A stretch of 64,000 bases of DNA from Hypsibius dujardini (lineage: Eukaryota > Tardigrada > Eutardigrada > Parachela > Hypsibiidae): NCBI GenBank assembly GCA_001579985.1, contig LRSR01004961.1:41424-105423 (forward strand), in the 5' to 3' direction. This document shows, piece by piece, positions 1 through 10,602 of this stretch; the stretch's first letter is position 1; each line of letters opens with the position of its first letter. Below the pieces are notes generated by a model. The model ran no database searches and was not told where the DNA came from. It worked only from the letters and a program-made list of their open reading frames with translations. The position numbers and the translations under genes were made by a program.

Positions 1-2240
1 ATAGAGAGAGAAACATACGGACAGGCACACAGACCAGAAAGCCAGCTGCAGACAGACAGACAAACAGACAGACACAGCCAGAGATGCTGGCCGTAGCTAC
101 GGGTAATACTAGGTACGAGTAGTACACTGGAAGATGACAGTAGGTGGCGCAGAGATTTCGTACTCCTATTGATTATTGACACATCAAGCAAGTATACACT
201 AATTTGCTTTGACTCAAGCGGACAGAAACATAACTGCTGGTCAGCAAAGATTCTTTTACAAATTTTAGCGCTAAACCTAAAATAATGGTCAAATTATTCT
301 GTAAGCTTGACCACAAGGACAAACGAAATTAATGACCATTCCGAGAGCCACGATCAATTACTGACGCCGATATTTTGGAAACGAAAGTTGCAAGTGCATT
401 GAGCAGAAGCCGAAACAAGAACCCGGTCTTCATAATCGGTAGCACACTGGTCACCGGTGTGATCTCTGCTAAGGCAGCCGATTTAGCGCTAATGGCTCCT
501 CTCATTACAGTAACAGAGAACACACAAACCGATCTGTCGAATAACAAGGAAAAGTCTAATGCCAAGAGCCCACAGCAGAATCTCGATTTTTGAGCTGCAG
601 CATGTCAGCTTATGACAGTCGGCGTGAGACTGGTTTGTGTCAAACAAGATGGGTCCATCATATAATGTTGAGAAGAGACGAGAGGTCGGTCAGGTAGGCG
701 CCCGCGATGTGAGCACTTTAGAAAGAACTCTGATCGGGGACATCCTAACATAATGGTCAACTCGGCTTGGTGTCTTCCGCCCTCGGGAGACATTTACGAG
801 AATGTTGTGATGGAAACAAGAGCTTCCGCTGACTGACTGGCCATATATAGAGACTATATTTCAGATTCGTTTAGTTGGGTGACTTAATCAGACCGGAATA
901 GATATATTCCGCGTTTTGTGGTTCATAACTCTGCGTGACGCCCTCCTACCGTTAAGAAAGTTTTAAAAACAGGTCTTTGTGATAAGTTGCAATAGCGTAC
1001 CGTACTAAAAGTACTTGTCTGCATGCCAGCTACAGCCCGGCTCAGGTCAAGCGAGACGACTCAAGAGAGATGCGCAACTTGACTTTTAATTCACCCTTTC
1101 TTCTCTCACCAATCATTACTCTGCCTACCGTATCCAATGAACATTGAGGGGCTCCATCCAGCCAATAATAAAGTCCTTTTCACTCTGTTGGCCTGCGTGA
1201 AACATCCTGATTGAATCAATTCTCCAGATCTAGAGTCCAGATGTCCACCACTTGATGGATGCCGTTTCATCGGGAGAAGCTTCATTTCGTCATTATTTGT
1301 CCTGCCTGAATAACAACACAAAAACACACACTCATTAGCCTAATTTTACCTGATCAGATAAAAACTTTGTGAATAGGAAAGCCACAGGTGACAGCTCGGA
1401 GCAACGTCCGTATGATGAAGCAATCAATCCATCTTATAGGATAAGAAAAGAATGAGTAATCAAATAAAGCAATCGATTGATACCTCAAATGGCCCACAAC
1501 CTGTGCATGGATAATCTTTACACACATCAATTGCCGTAATTGACCTTTATTCAATTCCACAAATGTTTTCGCAACAAAAAAGTGACTGACGCCCCTTACC
1601 TAGTAGTACCGATATTTCTATTGATGTCTGATTCTAGCACCAAGATTTCTAATAAGATGGAGCATTTCGATGTGAACGGCCTACGATCCAGGAGACCTGA
1701 ATGGCCGTCGGCTCTAGCTGTCCTCCAGAACCATATCTGCAAATATTGTACATGCAATTCATCAAAAAGAAATTCAAATTTTGGATCAATTAATGTGCCG
1801 GACACTGAACTGTGGACATCCAATTACAGTGCAGACAGCACATTCTTACACTGTAGACCATGATCTACTTACCGTCTCGTCGGAGTCCCTCACCCGAAAC
1901 ATTTCTCCCAGCCAGTCCCGAGCTTCCTTGATAATCCCCAAAACAAGCCCCACCCATTCAATTCAATTTTCGAGCGTTTTAACTAGAGGTTGTGGAGCAG
2001 AGTTTTCTGAGAAAGACCAAGACGACTTCACTGGAACAAGAATGGAAATGGCGAGTTGGGAACGCAAACAATACGTAAAACCGTACAAGCGCACGATTTG
2101 CCGTGGTGCGGCGGCGGTACGTCGCTACGAATTTGCGCTCTTGCATGGATTGATTTGTTGTGGTATTCCCCCTGTTTCTTCGCAATCCTTTCTCAGTTCT
2201 GTTTTCTCAACACATTTCGACCACATTATAGCGCTGAAAA
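1..2240. other. Upstream region without a supportable gene
   Basis: I see no coding region here. Bases 1-80 are a degenerate CAGA-type microsatellite. Short open frames in both directions (for example 375-593 and 1781-2320) have no recognisable protein pattern and overlap one another in opposite frames. The last few hundred bases must hold the promoter of the Nudix gene that starts at 2241; I could not pick out a TATA box or initiator. Confidence 0.5.
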
Positions 2241-3078
2241 ATGGTGAAGGAGAAGCCGGACTCTACGAGATGTTACGATACAGATGGATTTCGGAGGCGC
2301 GCTGCCTGCGTCTGCGTTAGATGTGGAATTAGTCTCGAGGTAAGAAAAGAGAAGAGCAACCACACGATTTCTTCTGACCATTATTTTCTCCGTTCTGTCT
2401 ATGCAGGTACTGCTTGTTTCGTCATCCAGATCCAGGGAGCGGTGGGTCGTGCCTGGTGGCGGCATCGAGCCAAATGAAAGTCCCAGTGAAGCTGCGCAGC
2501 GAGAAGTTCGAGAGGAGGCGGGAGTTCGTGGACAGGTTCAGCGTTTTCTCGGAGTCTTCGAGGTGAGTGAGATTGCGAGTGTCGTTTTCCGTTGCTGTTT
2601 CGGGTGTTGCGTTTCATATCTGTTTTCGTTAGAATCCGGAAAGCCGAAATCGTACTACGGTATTCCTGTTATTTGTTACGGAAGAGCTTGACTCTTGGGA
2701 TGACGTCAAAATCGGTATGGAGACTTTCTTTCTGGATTGCTCACATGATTGATTGATTGATTGGCATACGATGCAAAGGCTTATACGACCTTGTTTTTGT
2801 ACTTGTCTTTTAAGCCAATTTAGGGGTCTCATTTCCCATACATTTTAGGTCGTCAGCGCAGGTGGTTTTCTGCGGATGAAGCTCGGCAGAACCTGTCGCT
2901 TCACAAACCCCGACAGAGCCGTTACCTGGACTTCCTGGAAGAGAGTCGGCCGAGCATAGTAGCCGCCAGTAATTCGTCCATCCTATCATCCCACGGCATT
3001 AGTGCTAGTGATTTGGCCTCCAATGCTCGTGAGGATGAAAAGAGCAATAGCCTGCTCCTGCTTTCTCGACAGGAGTAG
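2241..3078 (+). CDS. Diphosphoinositol polyphosphate phosphohydrolase (DIPP, NUDT3/4-type Nudix hydrolase)
   Basis: Four exons, 2241-2339, 2407-2562, 2633-2714 and 2849-3078, join in phase to give 188 residues. The start ATG at 2241 precedes the DIPP-type block RCYDTDGFRRRAACVCVR. Exon 2 carries the Nudix box: G-x5-E, then seven residues, then REVREEAGV, with the DIPP-specific VPGGG just before it. Exon 4 gives GRQRRWFSADEA and HKPRQSRY, matching the end of the DIPP fold, followed by a Ser-rich tail. Known members of this family hydrolyse diphosphoinositol polyphosphates (inositol pyrophosphates) and diadenosine polyphosphates in the cytosol, using metals held by the Nudix glutamates, all of which are present. 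Length is close to the family norm of 170-190. Intron 3 contains a (GATT)n array at 2745-2763. The gene is convergent with the syntaxin gene downstream. Which vertebrate paralogue it corresponds to cannot be decided. Confidence 0.93.
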
Positions 3079-3459
3079 ATGTGGTGCTTTGCTTGTTCTC
3101 CTTCCGTTTGTGCCTTTAGTGATTTAAGAGAATCGGTGTCTTTGGACTTTAACAGCACAAACAGGGAAGGGAACCGTCCGCTGTTACTAGTACTTGGCCA
3201 GCCGTAGCCATTGTTATTGTTTTTATTGTGTTAGTACAATGAAAAAATTTCAGTATGGGCGGTGGCCGGAGCCTCCGATCATTGTCCGGGTGTTATCTAT
3301 CTGGAATCCACATCTCATTATTTCACATCCACATTATTGAACTCATTTTTTATCATGTATTTATTTAATTAGCCTTTGAAAAAGTATAAGCAGTATTTTA
3401 GATCATTCTGAGGATTGTTGGGATGTGTAGGTAAAATAAGATATCGAATCCGTACCGAT

Positions 3460-3552
3460 CTAACGGGCCGAAAAGTAGGCGCTCAAAAGGATTGCAAAGA
3501 CAATGACAAATGCAATTACCACCAGCAGAATGGTCTTTTTCCTTGATTTTGT
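3460..3552 (-). CDS. Alternative terminal exon of the syntaxin gene (second transmembrane anchor)
   Basis: After the proximal last exon of the syntaxin gene there is another exon with a good acceptor (TGCTTCAG) in the same phase. It encodes 30 residues: TKSRKK, a hydrophobic stretch rich in V, I, L and A, then AYFSAR and a TAG stop. It begins almost identically to the proximal exon (TKSRKK versus TKARKK) but its membrane segment differs throughout. Splicing exon 7 to it would give a 256-residue isoform. A minus-strand AATAAA lies about 100 bp beyond the stop, near 3363, so this exon has its own likely polyadenylation signal. I infer a duplicated last exon used as an alternative; transcripts are needed to show both are used. 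Confidence 0.75.
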   Translation of the reverse strand, partial: TKSRKKTILLVVIAFVIVFAILLSAYFSAR

Positions 3553-3803
3553 CTGAAGCAGAAAATGAGAGGCAGGTAGAAACTAGGTATGAGTGTTGGT
3601 TCAGAAAAAAAGAACAATCAAGCTGAGAAAAGGATGGAAAACTAAAAGAAACTTTCAAATTAAGTAGCATTAGCTGGTCATATAAAATCACACCCACCAT
3701 AGAAAATGTAGTAATAACACATAAACAAAAACTATTACACTATTACACTGCCGGGAAAGGGAAATGAGCGGAATGAAGAAAATCAGCCCAATAGAGTGCG
3801 TGA

Positions 3804-5397
3804 TCAAGATGACGGTTTGACGGAAAAGTAAATGATAAGGGCGAGAACCAAAGCGGCGACAGCCAGAACTCCGATAATGCACACCATCTTCTTTCGCGCC
3901 TTCGTCTTTCAAAAAAACAAAAGAGAAAGCAAAGATAAATCAAAGGAAGAGCACATGTACACAGCAAAAACTCAGTCGAGGCATGCCAAGCGACAGTTTC
4001 CGCCTACCTGATAGCGGCGAGCCTCGGACAGCTGTGTAGTTCCCTGCTCAACATGAACTTGTGCACCTTCCACGTTAGCTTCAATGCTGTCTACAAACGA
4101 ATACACAAAAACACATCAAGATAAGCTCACCGCATCGTCATCCAAAAAGCAAAACTCGGGCTGAAACGCACCAATTATCTCCCCTTGCTCATGCACCAAA
4201 ACGGCAAGATCCTTGAAAATCTGATTGACATCCCCAATGTCAGCCTAAATACCAAAAAGAGTAACCCAGACGTCTTATAAGAATGTTTTTCACCAAGAAA
4301 GCATATCGAAGGACCAACTAACCTCAAGACGCCTGATTGCCTCCTCTCGTTCCCGAAGTGCCTGTATGTCCACGTCATCTTCAACTTGCAGTACGGTCTG
4401 ATTTTGCATATACCTAGACAGCATGACAATTTTGACAAGGCTATCAGCGAGTAAAACTATCTGTGTTTCCGTTTGAAGAATTTGGCATACGGTGGTGGCG
4501 GTGCTCGTCCTGCCTGTGAGCCATCTTCGAACGGATTCTATTTCGCAAAAAGCAATAAACAAGTCCATTATAGCTCCATCCAGAAACGAGTTAATTAATG
4601 CATTTGAGGTCAAGTAAAGAACCATACCCATTCGGTCTGCGCATTGTTTGACGATTGTGCGCGAGCTCTGACGACACTTTCTCGCTCCTTTTGTGCGGCC
4701 AGTCTTTGTGCCTTCTGAAAGCGATCGAGGGCGTCGCTGAATTGTCGGACCAAATTCTCCTTGAGGAGCTTCTGTTGGCGCTGATCAGTCTGCTGATAAG
4801 TGGGAGGGAGGTTGCCCATCTCCTTGATCATCTCTCCCGTCTGCTTGGCCATGTCATGGACGCCATGCGTCAATGTGTGACTGCAAAAACACAAACAAAC
4901 TTTTCACTCATCCTAATAAAGTTAAGCACAGCTACTAAAGCGCCGTCAAACATGACATAAACAGTCGACTCGAATCGAGAGTATGGTCTCAATTTGCAAG
5001 CAACCGACCAATCAGTCGGTCAAGCTAACAGCAGAACACACAATCAATCAAGCACAAAAACAAGTTTAATCCACTATTCCAGCAATCGTCATATTCATAA
5101 ATAATAAGCATTGAGAACGACGCATTTGTTTACTGTTACTAATAAGGGAGGGTGGTCTTGCAGAGAAGGAAGAAAGGTCCTTACAGTCTTTCCCGAAGAT
5201 CAGTTGAGTCAGATGGTGTCCCAATCTGTCTGACCATACGTTCGACGTCACTGACTGAATAATGAAACACCATGATACAAGTCTCACATGATGGCATCTG
5301 GTAAGGAGTGTTATCAAAAGAGAAAAGGAAGTTTACTTTGTGAGGACATCCTCTGGATGTTGGATCCGACATTTTGAGCCAACTTCCCGAATTCCAT
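3804..5397 (-). CDS. Syntaxin 7/12-like Qa-SNARE, isoform with proximal last exon
   Basis: Eight exons on the minus strand (5397-5337, 5254-5185, 4880-4628, 4537-4491, 4413-4323, 4244-4172, 4090-4008, 3905-3804) join in phase to 259 residues. The N-terminal part (GSNIQRMSSQ, then IGTPSDSTDLRERL) and the helix ending RLAAQKERESVVRAR match the Habc bundle of endosomal syntaxins. The SNARE motif runs from ALREREEAIRRLE through DVNQIFKDLAVLVHEQGE to SIEANVEGAQVHV, with the expected zero-layer glutamine in HEQGE, making it a Qa-SNARE. The last exon gives TKARKK, a single membrane anchor and a short tail. By family this protein would drive fusion at late endosomes and lysosomes. A second complete last exon lies further downstream (3460-3552). 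The 47-bp exon 4 is inferred from the GTATGCC donor and phase. Confidence 0.9.
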
Positions 5398-5499
5398 GCT
5401 TGTAATTGCCTTTCCTTTAAACAGAGATACAGACAAGAATCCCACTAAGTAAATTCACTGCTGATGGTGTCACACGGATCGTTGTTAGATTTGGTTGTT

Positions 5500-6390
5500 T
5501 CCGGAGCAGAGAAAAAATGAATTTTGAAGAATTTGCGAAGAAAAGAGACAGGAATTTCTACCTGAGCTTCCGTAATCTTTCTGCATCAAACACACACACG
5601 ACCGAACACGGGAAACAATCGTCTAGTGATGAGCCAGATGCTTCAGCTCAGACCAAAAAAAACTGTACAGCGCACACCAAGCACAATGAGCGAGGCCTCC
5701 AGCGAAAGCACAACAAACGAATCGATGGTGAATGTTGATCCTCCCCCTTCCTCACGCCTGTGTTGATGACGTCCACAATAATAATATCAGCAGTTAAGAA
5801 ATTCCAATCGAGGATTGCTCTCTCACTGGTAATACTACTGCCAAAATAGAACAACCTTCAATTCATTAATCTTAAGCAGAGAAAAGGAGGTGAAAAGTCA
5901 TCTGAAAACGAAACGGTAAAAATTGAATGCAATGACTCGTGCAGCAAAACTTGCAAAACACACGTGAAAGACAACTGTTCAAAAATCCGTACGAGGTAAA
6001 CTTTTAAGTTGACGCACAGGCAAAATCGCTCTTAAGTTGACGCACTTTCCCCATTTTCCCCATTTTTCCTGCTGTTTCACGATTTGCCAATAGAGTTGCC
6101 AATCTGAAACTTTAAAACGTCCAAAAAACCTGGTAGCAAGATGTTACCCAATCAAAAGTGGAAATCAGGCTGTTTGAAAAAAAGGAGAAATTTTGCTGTA
6201 AAAACTGTCGGATTCGAGGCTATAGGCGCACCACTTGCTCGTTTGCACACACATCGCATCAGTTGCGACATGTGCGCCCCTTGTTTCCTTCGCTGCGTTA
6301 ACTTAAAAGTTTTACCTCGTAGTAGTTGATGGATTGATTTGTTGTGAAAATGCTCTGGGTGGAATTGGCGTTCCATTAAAGTCGCAATTC
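5500..6390 (-). pseudogene. Decayed duplicate of the 9.8-10.3 kb segment, split by a transposon
   Basis: From about 5550 to 5990, and again from 6322 to about 6390, the sequence is a diverged copy of 9800-10290. Shared landmarks include an exon end with an intron beginning GTAGAAATTCC, the string TCTTTCTGCATCAAACACA, the ACTGGTAATACTACT-like block, and GTAGTTGAT followed by TGTGAAAATGCT. Read on the minus strand, the exon equivalent to 9825-10020 keeps residues such as the CCAFA block but has an in-frame stop and a length change that shifts the frame, so this copy is not coding. A 328-bp TA-flanked element (5992-6319) interrupts it. Confidence 0.75.
5992..6319. mobile_element. TA-flanked non-autonomous DNA transposon (MITE), copy 1
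   Basis: The element starts CGAGGTAAACTTTTAAGTT and ends with the inverted AACTTAAAAGTTTTACCTCG. It is flanked on both sides by TA (5990-5991 and 6320-6321), the target duplication expected for the Tc1/mariner-pogo superfamily. Just inside the left end, a 14-bp motif TTAAGTTGACGCAC occurs twice (6004-6017 and 6032-6045), 28 bp apart, with AAAATCG between. The right end has only one recognisable motif copy. There is no coding capacity. The interior shares a patch with copy 2 (a GGCGCACCACTTGC-like block). The insertion sits in a duplicated segment whose other copy at about 10,235 lacks it. Confidence 0.85.
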
Positions 6391-6644
6391 AATATAATTT
6401 TTAAAAATGAATTGTTTCTATTCTCAAGCGAAACAGGTCATATTTACTAACTTGTTCATTTTTGGCATAAGAGGTAACCTTCCTGGAATGGGACAGTTGA
6501 CTTTTCCATTACCTAATGTAGGACAAGGATGGCAGGGAGCGCTGTGTCATCCCATTGACTGTGGCACTAGCGCGCACAAATAGACTGCGATGGCAGCTCT
6601 TCACTGTCTTCGCATCGGTAGCATGAACTCAAAGCGTATTAGTA
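6320..6644. other. Spacer between two transposons
   Basis: The first 70 bases continue the decayed duplicate of the 10.2-kb segment. The rest (about 6390-6640) has no convincing open frame or repeat that I can name. Confidence 0.4.
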
Positions 6645-7677
6645 CGAGGTAAAACTTTTAATTCGGCTAATGTGCAAAATCGCTTTTAATTCGTCTAACT
6701 TTTTGCGTTTCATGCTCTCTCGCTGTCAGTGACTTGGCACAGATATTGAAACTTTGATAAAGTCAAACAAAATTTTGCCAACAAGAGGGAATTGAGAGAA
6801 AGGCAGGAATACCTCTGTAGAGTTCAGACGACTGTTTTGAAAAAACAAGGAACATTTTTGCTGTAACAGAGACGGGATTGAGGCGGTAGAGGCGATAGAG
6901 GCGCCACTCGCAGGCTCAGCTCAGGCATACTAGCACACTTTACTCTACAGTCTATACATTCTTGTCAGACACATACAAGCACATACTGCAGTTGACAGCA
7001 GGTGCGTTCATTCTGTTCTTCCGGTCTCCAAAATATCATCTCTTCCAAAACTATTCGGTTTGAATTTTTTATCTGAAAAAAATGTCCACCTGTTTGCAAG
7101 AGGCTGTATTTGCAATTTCGTCCCGTGGATTATCTGTTTACTCTGCCGCATGCGAATATGTAGTATCTCAAACTAACTTCGTCGACATTTGGCAAACCCG
7201 GGCATTGGATCTGTGGGGCGCCCAACTAAATTTATTGCAGAAGAGGAACTGGCCATCATAGATATCTTAGATAGTTGTGCGGATGCAGGTGTTCCCTTGT
7301 TCCCTTCGCAGAAGAGGAGACGGAGGCGAGAAAAATCTGGAGTGAATCGAGTGTTCGGGTGGCCCTGGTCGAACGATTGAATAAAGCTGCAGCGGCAGCG
7401 AAAGAAAAATTTGAGAAAACGAAAGAGAAAAAGAAAACAAAAGCAAAATGGTGGCCAAAAGGCCGGCTAAAAAAGCGGTTGAAAAGAAAAAACCCAAGAA
7501 ATAGCTAAATGCTGCGTAGTATAAGTTTGGTCGGTTGTTTTGGTTGCTTGTACGAGTGCAAGTGATGTTTGTCCCGGGTACCTGGTAATGAGAAGTGCGA
7601 TACTTGCGCCCCTGCCTCCCCCGATTAGCTGAATTAAAAGCGATTTTGACATTAGCCGAAATAAAAGTTTTACCTCG
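6645..7677 (+). mobile_element. TA-flanked pogo-like DNA transposon, internally deleted, copy 2
   Basis: This 1033-bp element has the same outer ends as copies 1 and 3 (CGAGGTAAAAC ... GTTTTACCTCG) with TA on each side (6643-6644 and 7678-7679). The inverted repeats extend about 55 bp. Each contains two copies of CTTTTAATTCGNCTAA-like sequence (left: 6655-6670 and 6683-6698), 28 bp apart with CAAAATCG between, the same layout as copy 1 but with a different motif. The interior carries two short plus-strand coding blocks that look like the start and the end of a transposase (see next entry), so it is best read as a deletion derivative of a larger autonomous element. Confidence 0.82.
7189..7505 (+). 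pseudogene. Remnant of a pogo/CENP-B-type transposase
   Basis: Frame 7189-7377 gives GSVGRPTKFIAEEELAIID followed by DSCADAGVPL. This resembles the GRPT...EEE...G-pl block in the N-terminal helix-turn-helix region of pogo-like transposases and CENP-B. A second frame reaching the stop at about 7505 gives EEETEARKIW, LVERLNKAAAAAKEKFEK and a very Lys/Arg-rich end, like the basic C-terminal tail of the same proteins. The catalytic DDE core that should lie between is absent. The assignment rests on this short pattern plus the TA target duplication. The two blocks may have been joined by splicing or by deletion. Confidence 0.5.
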
Positions 7678-7803
7678 TACTTGTAGTAACTGCTGAACGT
7701 AAATACAGCGCGTGAAAAATAACATGAAATGGAACCAATCCAATGCTAAGACAACCAAACTTCTAAACGAAACATGCGGCGATACAGTCTTTGAAAATTT
7801 CAA

Positions 7804-10022
7804 TTACGGGAATTCTATAAATCGAAGGACATTAAACTCAGGGGTATCCAGAACTTTTGTTCCGTCAAACACTTCCGCTGCGATCCACTCCAGCGTTGGA
7901 AGACAGTCCCTTTCAAACGTATATGTGCCAGGGCCAGCGTTAGCATTGATTTCTTGAATACTTGACAATCGGCGTCCGTCAGTCTTCCATATGTCTTGAT
8001 GTGCTCCGATAACCTAAATATAGACAATATTAGTCATGAAATGTGTAGTGAAGCTGAAAATCATTAAGCACTAAAGAAGTGTTGTTATTATCCGATCATG
8101 GCAACCATTAGTAGTTGACTAAACATCGCAAATCGAGATTCTGGTGGCTTTTTGAGGTTCGAAACATTGAGTTACTAGTACAAATCATACTTACATGGCA
8201 AACGTTGAAGTGGTTTCCTCTAAACATCTTCACACCAAGAAAGAGCCGGACCGGCGAATCGGGATGCATGTACAGTTCCATTTTAGCCTATAATTCCTCG
8301 AAGTCTTGTCCAGCTCCATTTCAACGGCAATGGTGGGCAGATGTGTAGTCTCCCACGTGTCTCCTCAAATGACAAGGAGTTTAGAGCACCAACCGAAGAA
8401 ACTGCTGAATGTATTAAGAAGCACTTGTAAGCGAAAAATAATTTACTACCTTCGAAGCATCGCTCCAATAGTTCATATGCATAACCAGGCAAGATCAAGG
8501 CTTTGTTTTCAGAAACACGAATTCCGTTATCCGTTGTAGCTGCGAGAGGTTCTGAGCTCCGTATACCGGCTTCTGCAAGTACTTCAGCAGTTGCTCCCGT
8601 CCCGTGACCATGATACTGGCCGGTTTCTGTGCGAAAAATGATGTATCCATTGATCAAATCAATCCGTACTGGTATTATTGGCCCGATTCGTCGGCTAAGC
8701 GCAGTGAATTGAAGTTCTGGCACCTGTCGCCAGAACATTAAATTCGATTGCATCGTCTGGCTCGTCATAAACGGGTTTCCCTTGCGCTTCCGCAACTTAC
8801 AAGCGCTGCGCCAAGATTGCTAAAGCACGAATAAAAACGTGAGAAACTGAATGTCCCTACATGCTTACGAGAAGGTTAAAAGAATCCAACCGACCTAGTT
8901 AAGATTCCAGACTCCAATGCGGTGTCAATACGGGATCTGTAGATCTGGAGGATTATTCATCAGACTCAGCCTCGAGGCACCCGAGTCGGTCGGCACAACC
9001 GGGAAAAGCTGTGAAGTCAATAAAGAAAAATCTCACTTTGCTCTCCAGTCAAGCAGTGTGCGTTTCGTGCCGATTCCGTACTAACTGGATAATGATCACT
9101 ACAAACCAAATTTACCAATCAAAGGAACACATACAGCGACGGATTACAGCAGTGTTTTTATTATTGGTTTCCAAAACGCGTTAAAGAATGCCAACTTTTC
9201 AGGTGAGTTCGCTTATCAGGCCAGTTGCAGTGTCCTTTTTGTTCTGAAATAAAAACAAATAATGGCACTCTACTAACTTAAATTCAGGCAAAACAGTCCC
9301 ATCCATCAATAACTGGCGAAAATTTCCGACTCCAACCTTGGTCTCCGCATGGGCAGAATATTGAACTCCAGTGAAGGTGGAGGAGCTCGCATTCCGTACT
9401 AGTAGTGATTGACGGACGAGAGAAATGCGCTGCATCAATCCGAAATATCGAGATAGGACTGCGATCCTTTTCCAGCAGTCTTCACCTAAGCAAAAAAGCA
9501 GCCTAGTATCAAGGCAAATGACCTGCTGGTGTACTAGTAACTAGCGGGAATACATCAATCAATGATGAGAGAATAAAAGATGTTCAATATCTCACAATCG
9601 ATCAATCAACGGATGACTGATGGACCAAATCGAGTAAATACGCATCTCCTACGGTAAATATACTCTGCTTCCCGGTCCCCATATCTCTCGAAACATACGG
9701 TAGAATAAGAATTGAATCGGTTAGAGAACGCAAATGAGACTTGCAAAAAGAGTTTCGCCACAGATTTAGTTGTTTCAGCAGGGAGCAAAGCATTTAAAGA
9801 ACTTTAAAAAAAAGGAATTTCTACCTGAGCTTCTGTAATCTTTCTGCATCAAACACATATCCGGGCGGAACACGGGAAACGATCGTGTGATGACAAGCCA
9901 AATGCTTCATCTCATCCAAAAAATCGTACAGCACAAACCGCACTACCAGCAAGGCCTCAGCAAAAGCACAGCAAAGAAATCCATGGTGATTCTCTCTACT
10001 TTGCAAGTCTGTTGATGATGTC
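7804..10022 (-). CDS. Unrecognised multi-exon gene, possibly decaying
   Basis: Several minus-strand segments look coding, but I could not join all of them in phase. Candidates are 10022-9825 (CCAFAEALLVVRFVLYDFLDE and on to FDAERLQKLR), about 9797-9653 (ending GDREAEYIY), 9485-9274 (EDCWKRIAVLSRYFGLMQRI and onward), 8819-8450 (FRTETGQYHGHGTGATAEVL and onward), 8287-8195 and 8013-7804 (ending VLRFIEFP and TAA). Joins 9653/9485, 9274/8819 and 8195/8013 are in phase. The join between the first two would need a 24-bp intron, and 8450 to 8287 conflicts in frame (an alternative acceptor at about 8408 runs to a stop instead). I do not recognise the family. The first exon is duplicated at 5.5 kb. It may be a real gene with missed exons or a gene losing function. 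Confidence 0.35.
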
Positions 10023-10602
10023 AACTAATATTCGCAGTGATAGCAACAACCGATTGCCATCTCACTGGTGATACTACTTCTGCGAAAATAGAAGAACGCT
10101 CAAGTCATTAATTTCAAGCAGGAAAAAGATTGTCGAAACTGAAAAGTCATCTCTGGCATGAAACGGTAAAAATTAAATGAAATTATAACTGATGCAGCAT
10201 AAGACATGCGAAAGAGAGCTGTTTGAGAATCTCTCTCGAGTAGTTGATTGATTGATTTGTAGTGAAAATGCTGTTTCGAACGTTCCAATTAAAACAGTAG
10301 TGTTCTAGTATTAAGTGAAATACGTCATTTTTCACCTGATGTTTCGTTTTGACGTTCACGTTCCAAATTATACCGTACTGTTCGCATGGCAGACTGTCGT
10401 GTTCGAATATCAAGGGTCTCCTTTTCTCATTTTAAAATTAAAGGAACAGTGTGTACCAACAAATATTTTTACAGTACTTCCTCTTTATCTTTTTTTCTGT
10501 TTCAGCTAACGTTCAATTTAACGGAGACTCCAATTATTATTACTGAATAGATAAACACACATTGTTAGTACTGCCTGGATAAGAAGAGACGTGCGGGACT
10601 CA
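10023..10602. other. Intergenic region upstream of the OSR1/SPAK gene
   Basis: The part up to about 10,290 is the source copy of the duplicated segment described at 5.5 kb, including a short (TGAT)n array at 10,234-10,250. No gene is visible. The remaining 300 bp presumably holds the promoter and 5' leader of the kinase gene; no motif stands out. Confidence 0.4.

Noticed and set aside
375-593. Overlapping 72-78 codon frames on both strands
   Set aside because: Opposite-strand shadows of each other with no domain pattern or splice support.
1781-2320. 179-codon plus-strand frame upstream of the Nudix gene
   Set aside because: Runs through the Nudix start exon in another frame and shows no protein-like pattern; it does not begin with ATG.
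8195-8287. LYMHPDSP in a minus-strand exon suggests a T-box domain
   Set aside because: Only this short peptide matches; the following residues do not fit the T-box fold and no other T-box block is nearby.
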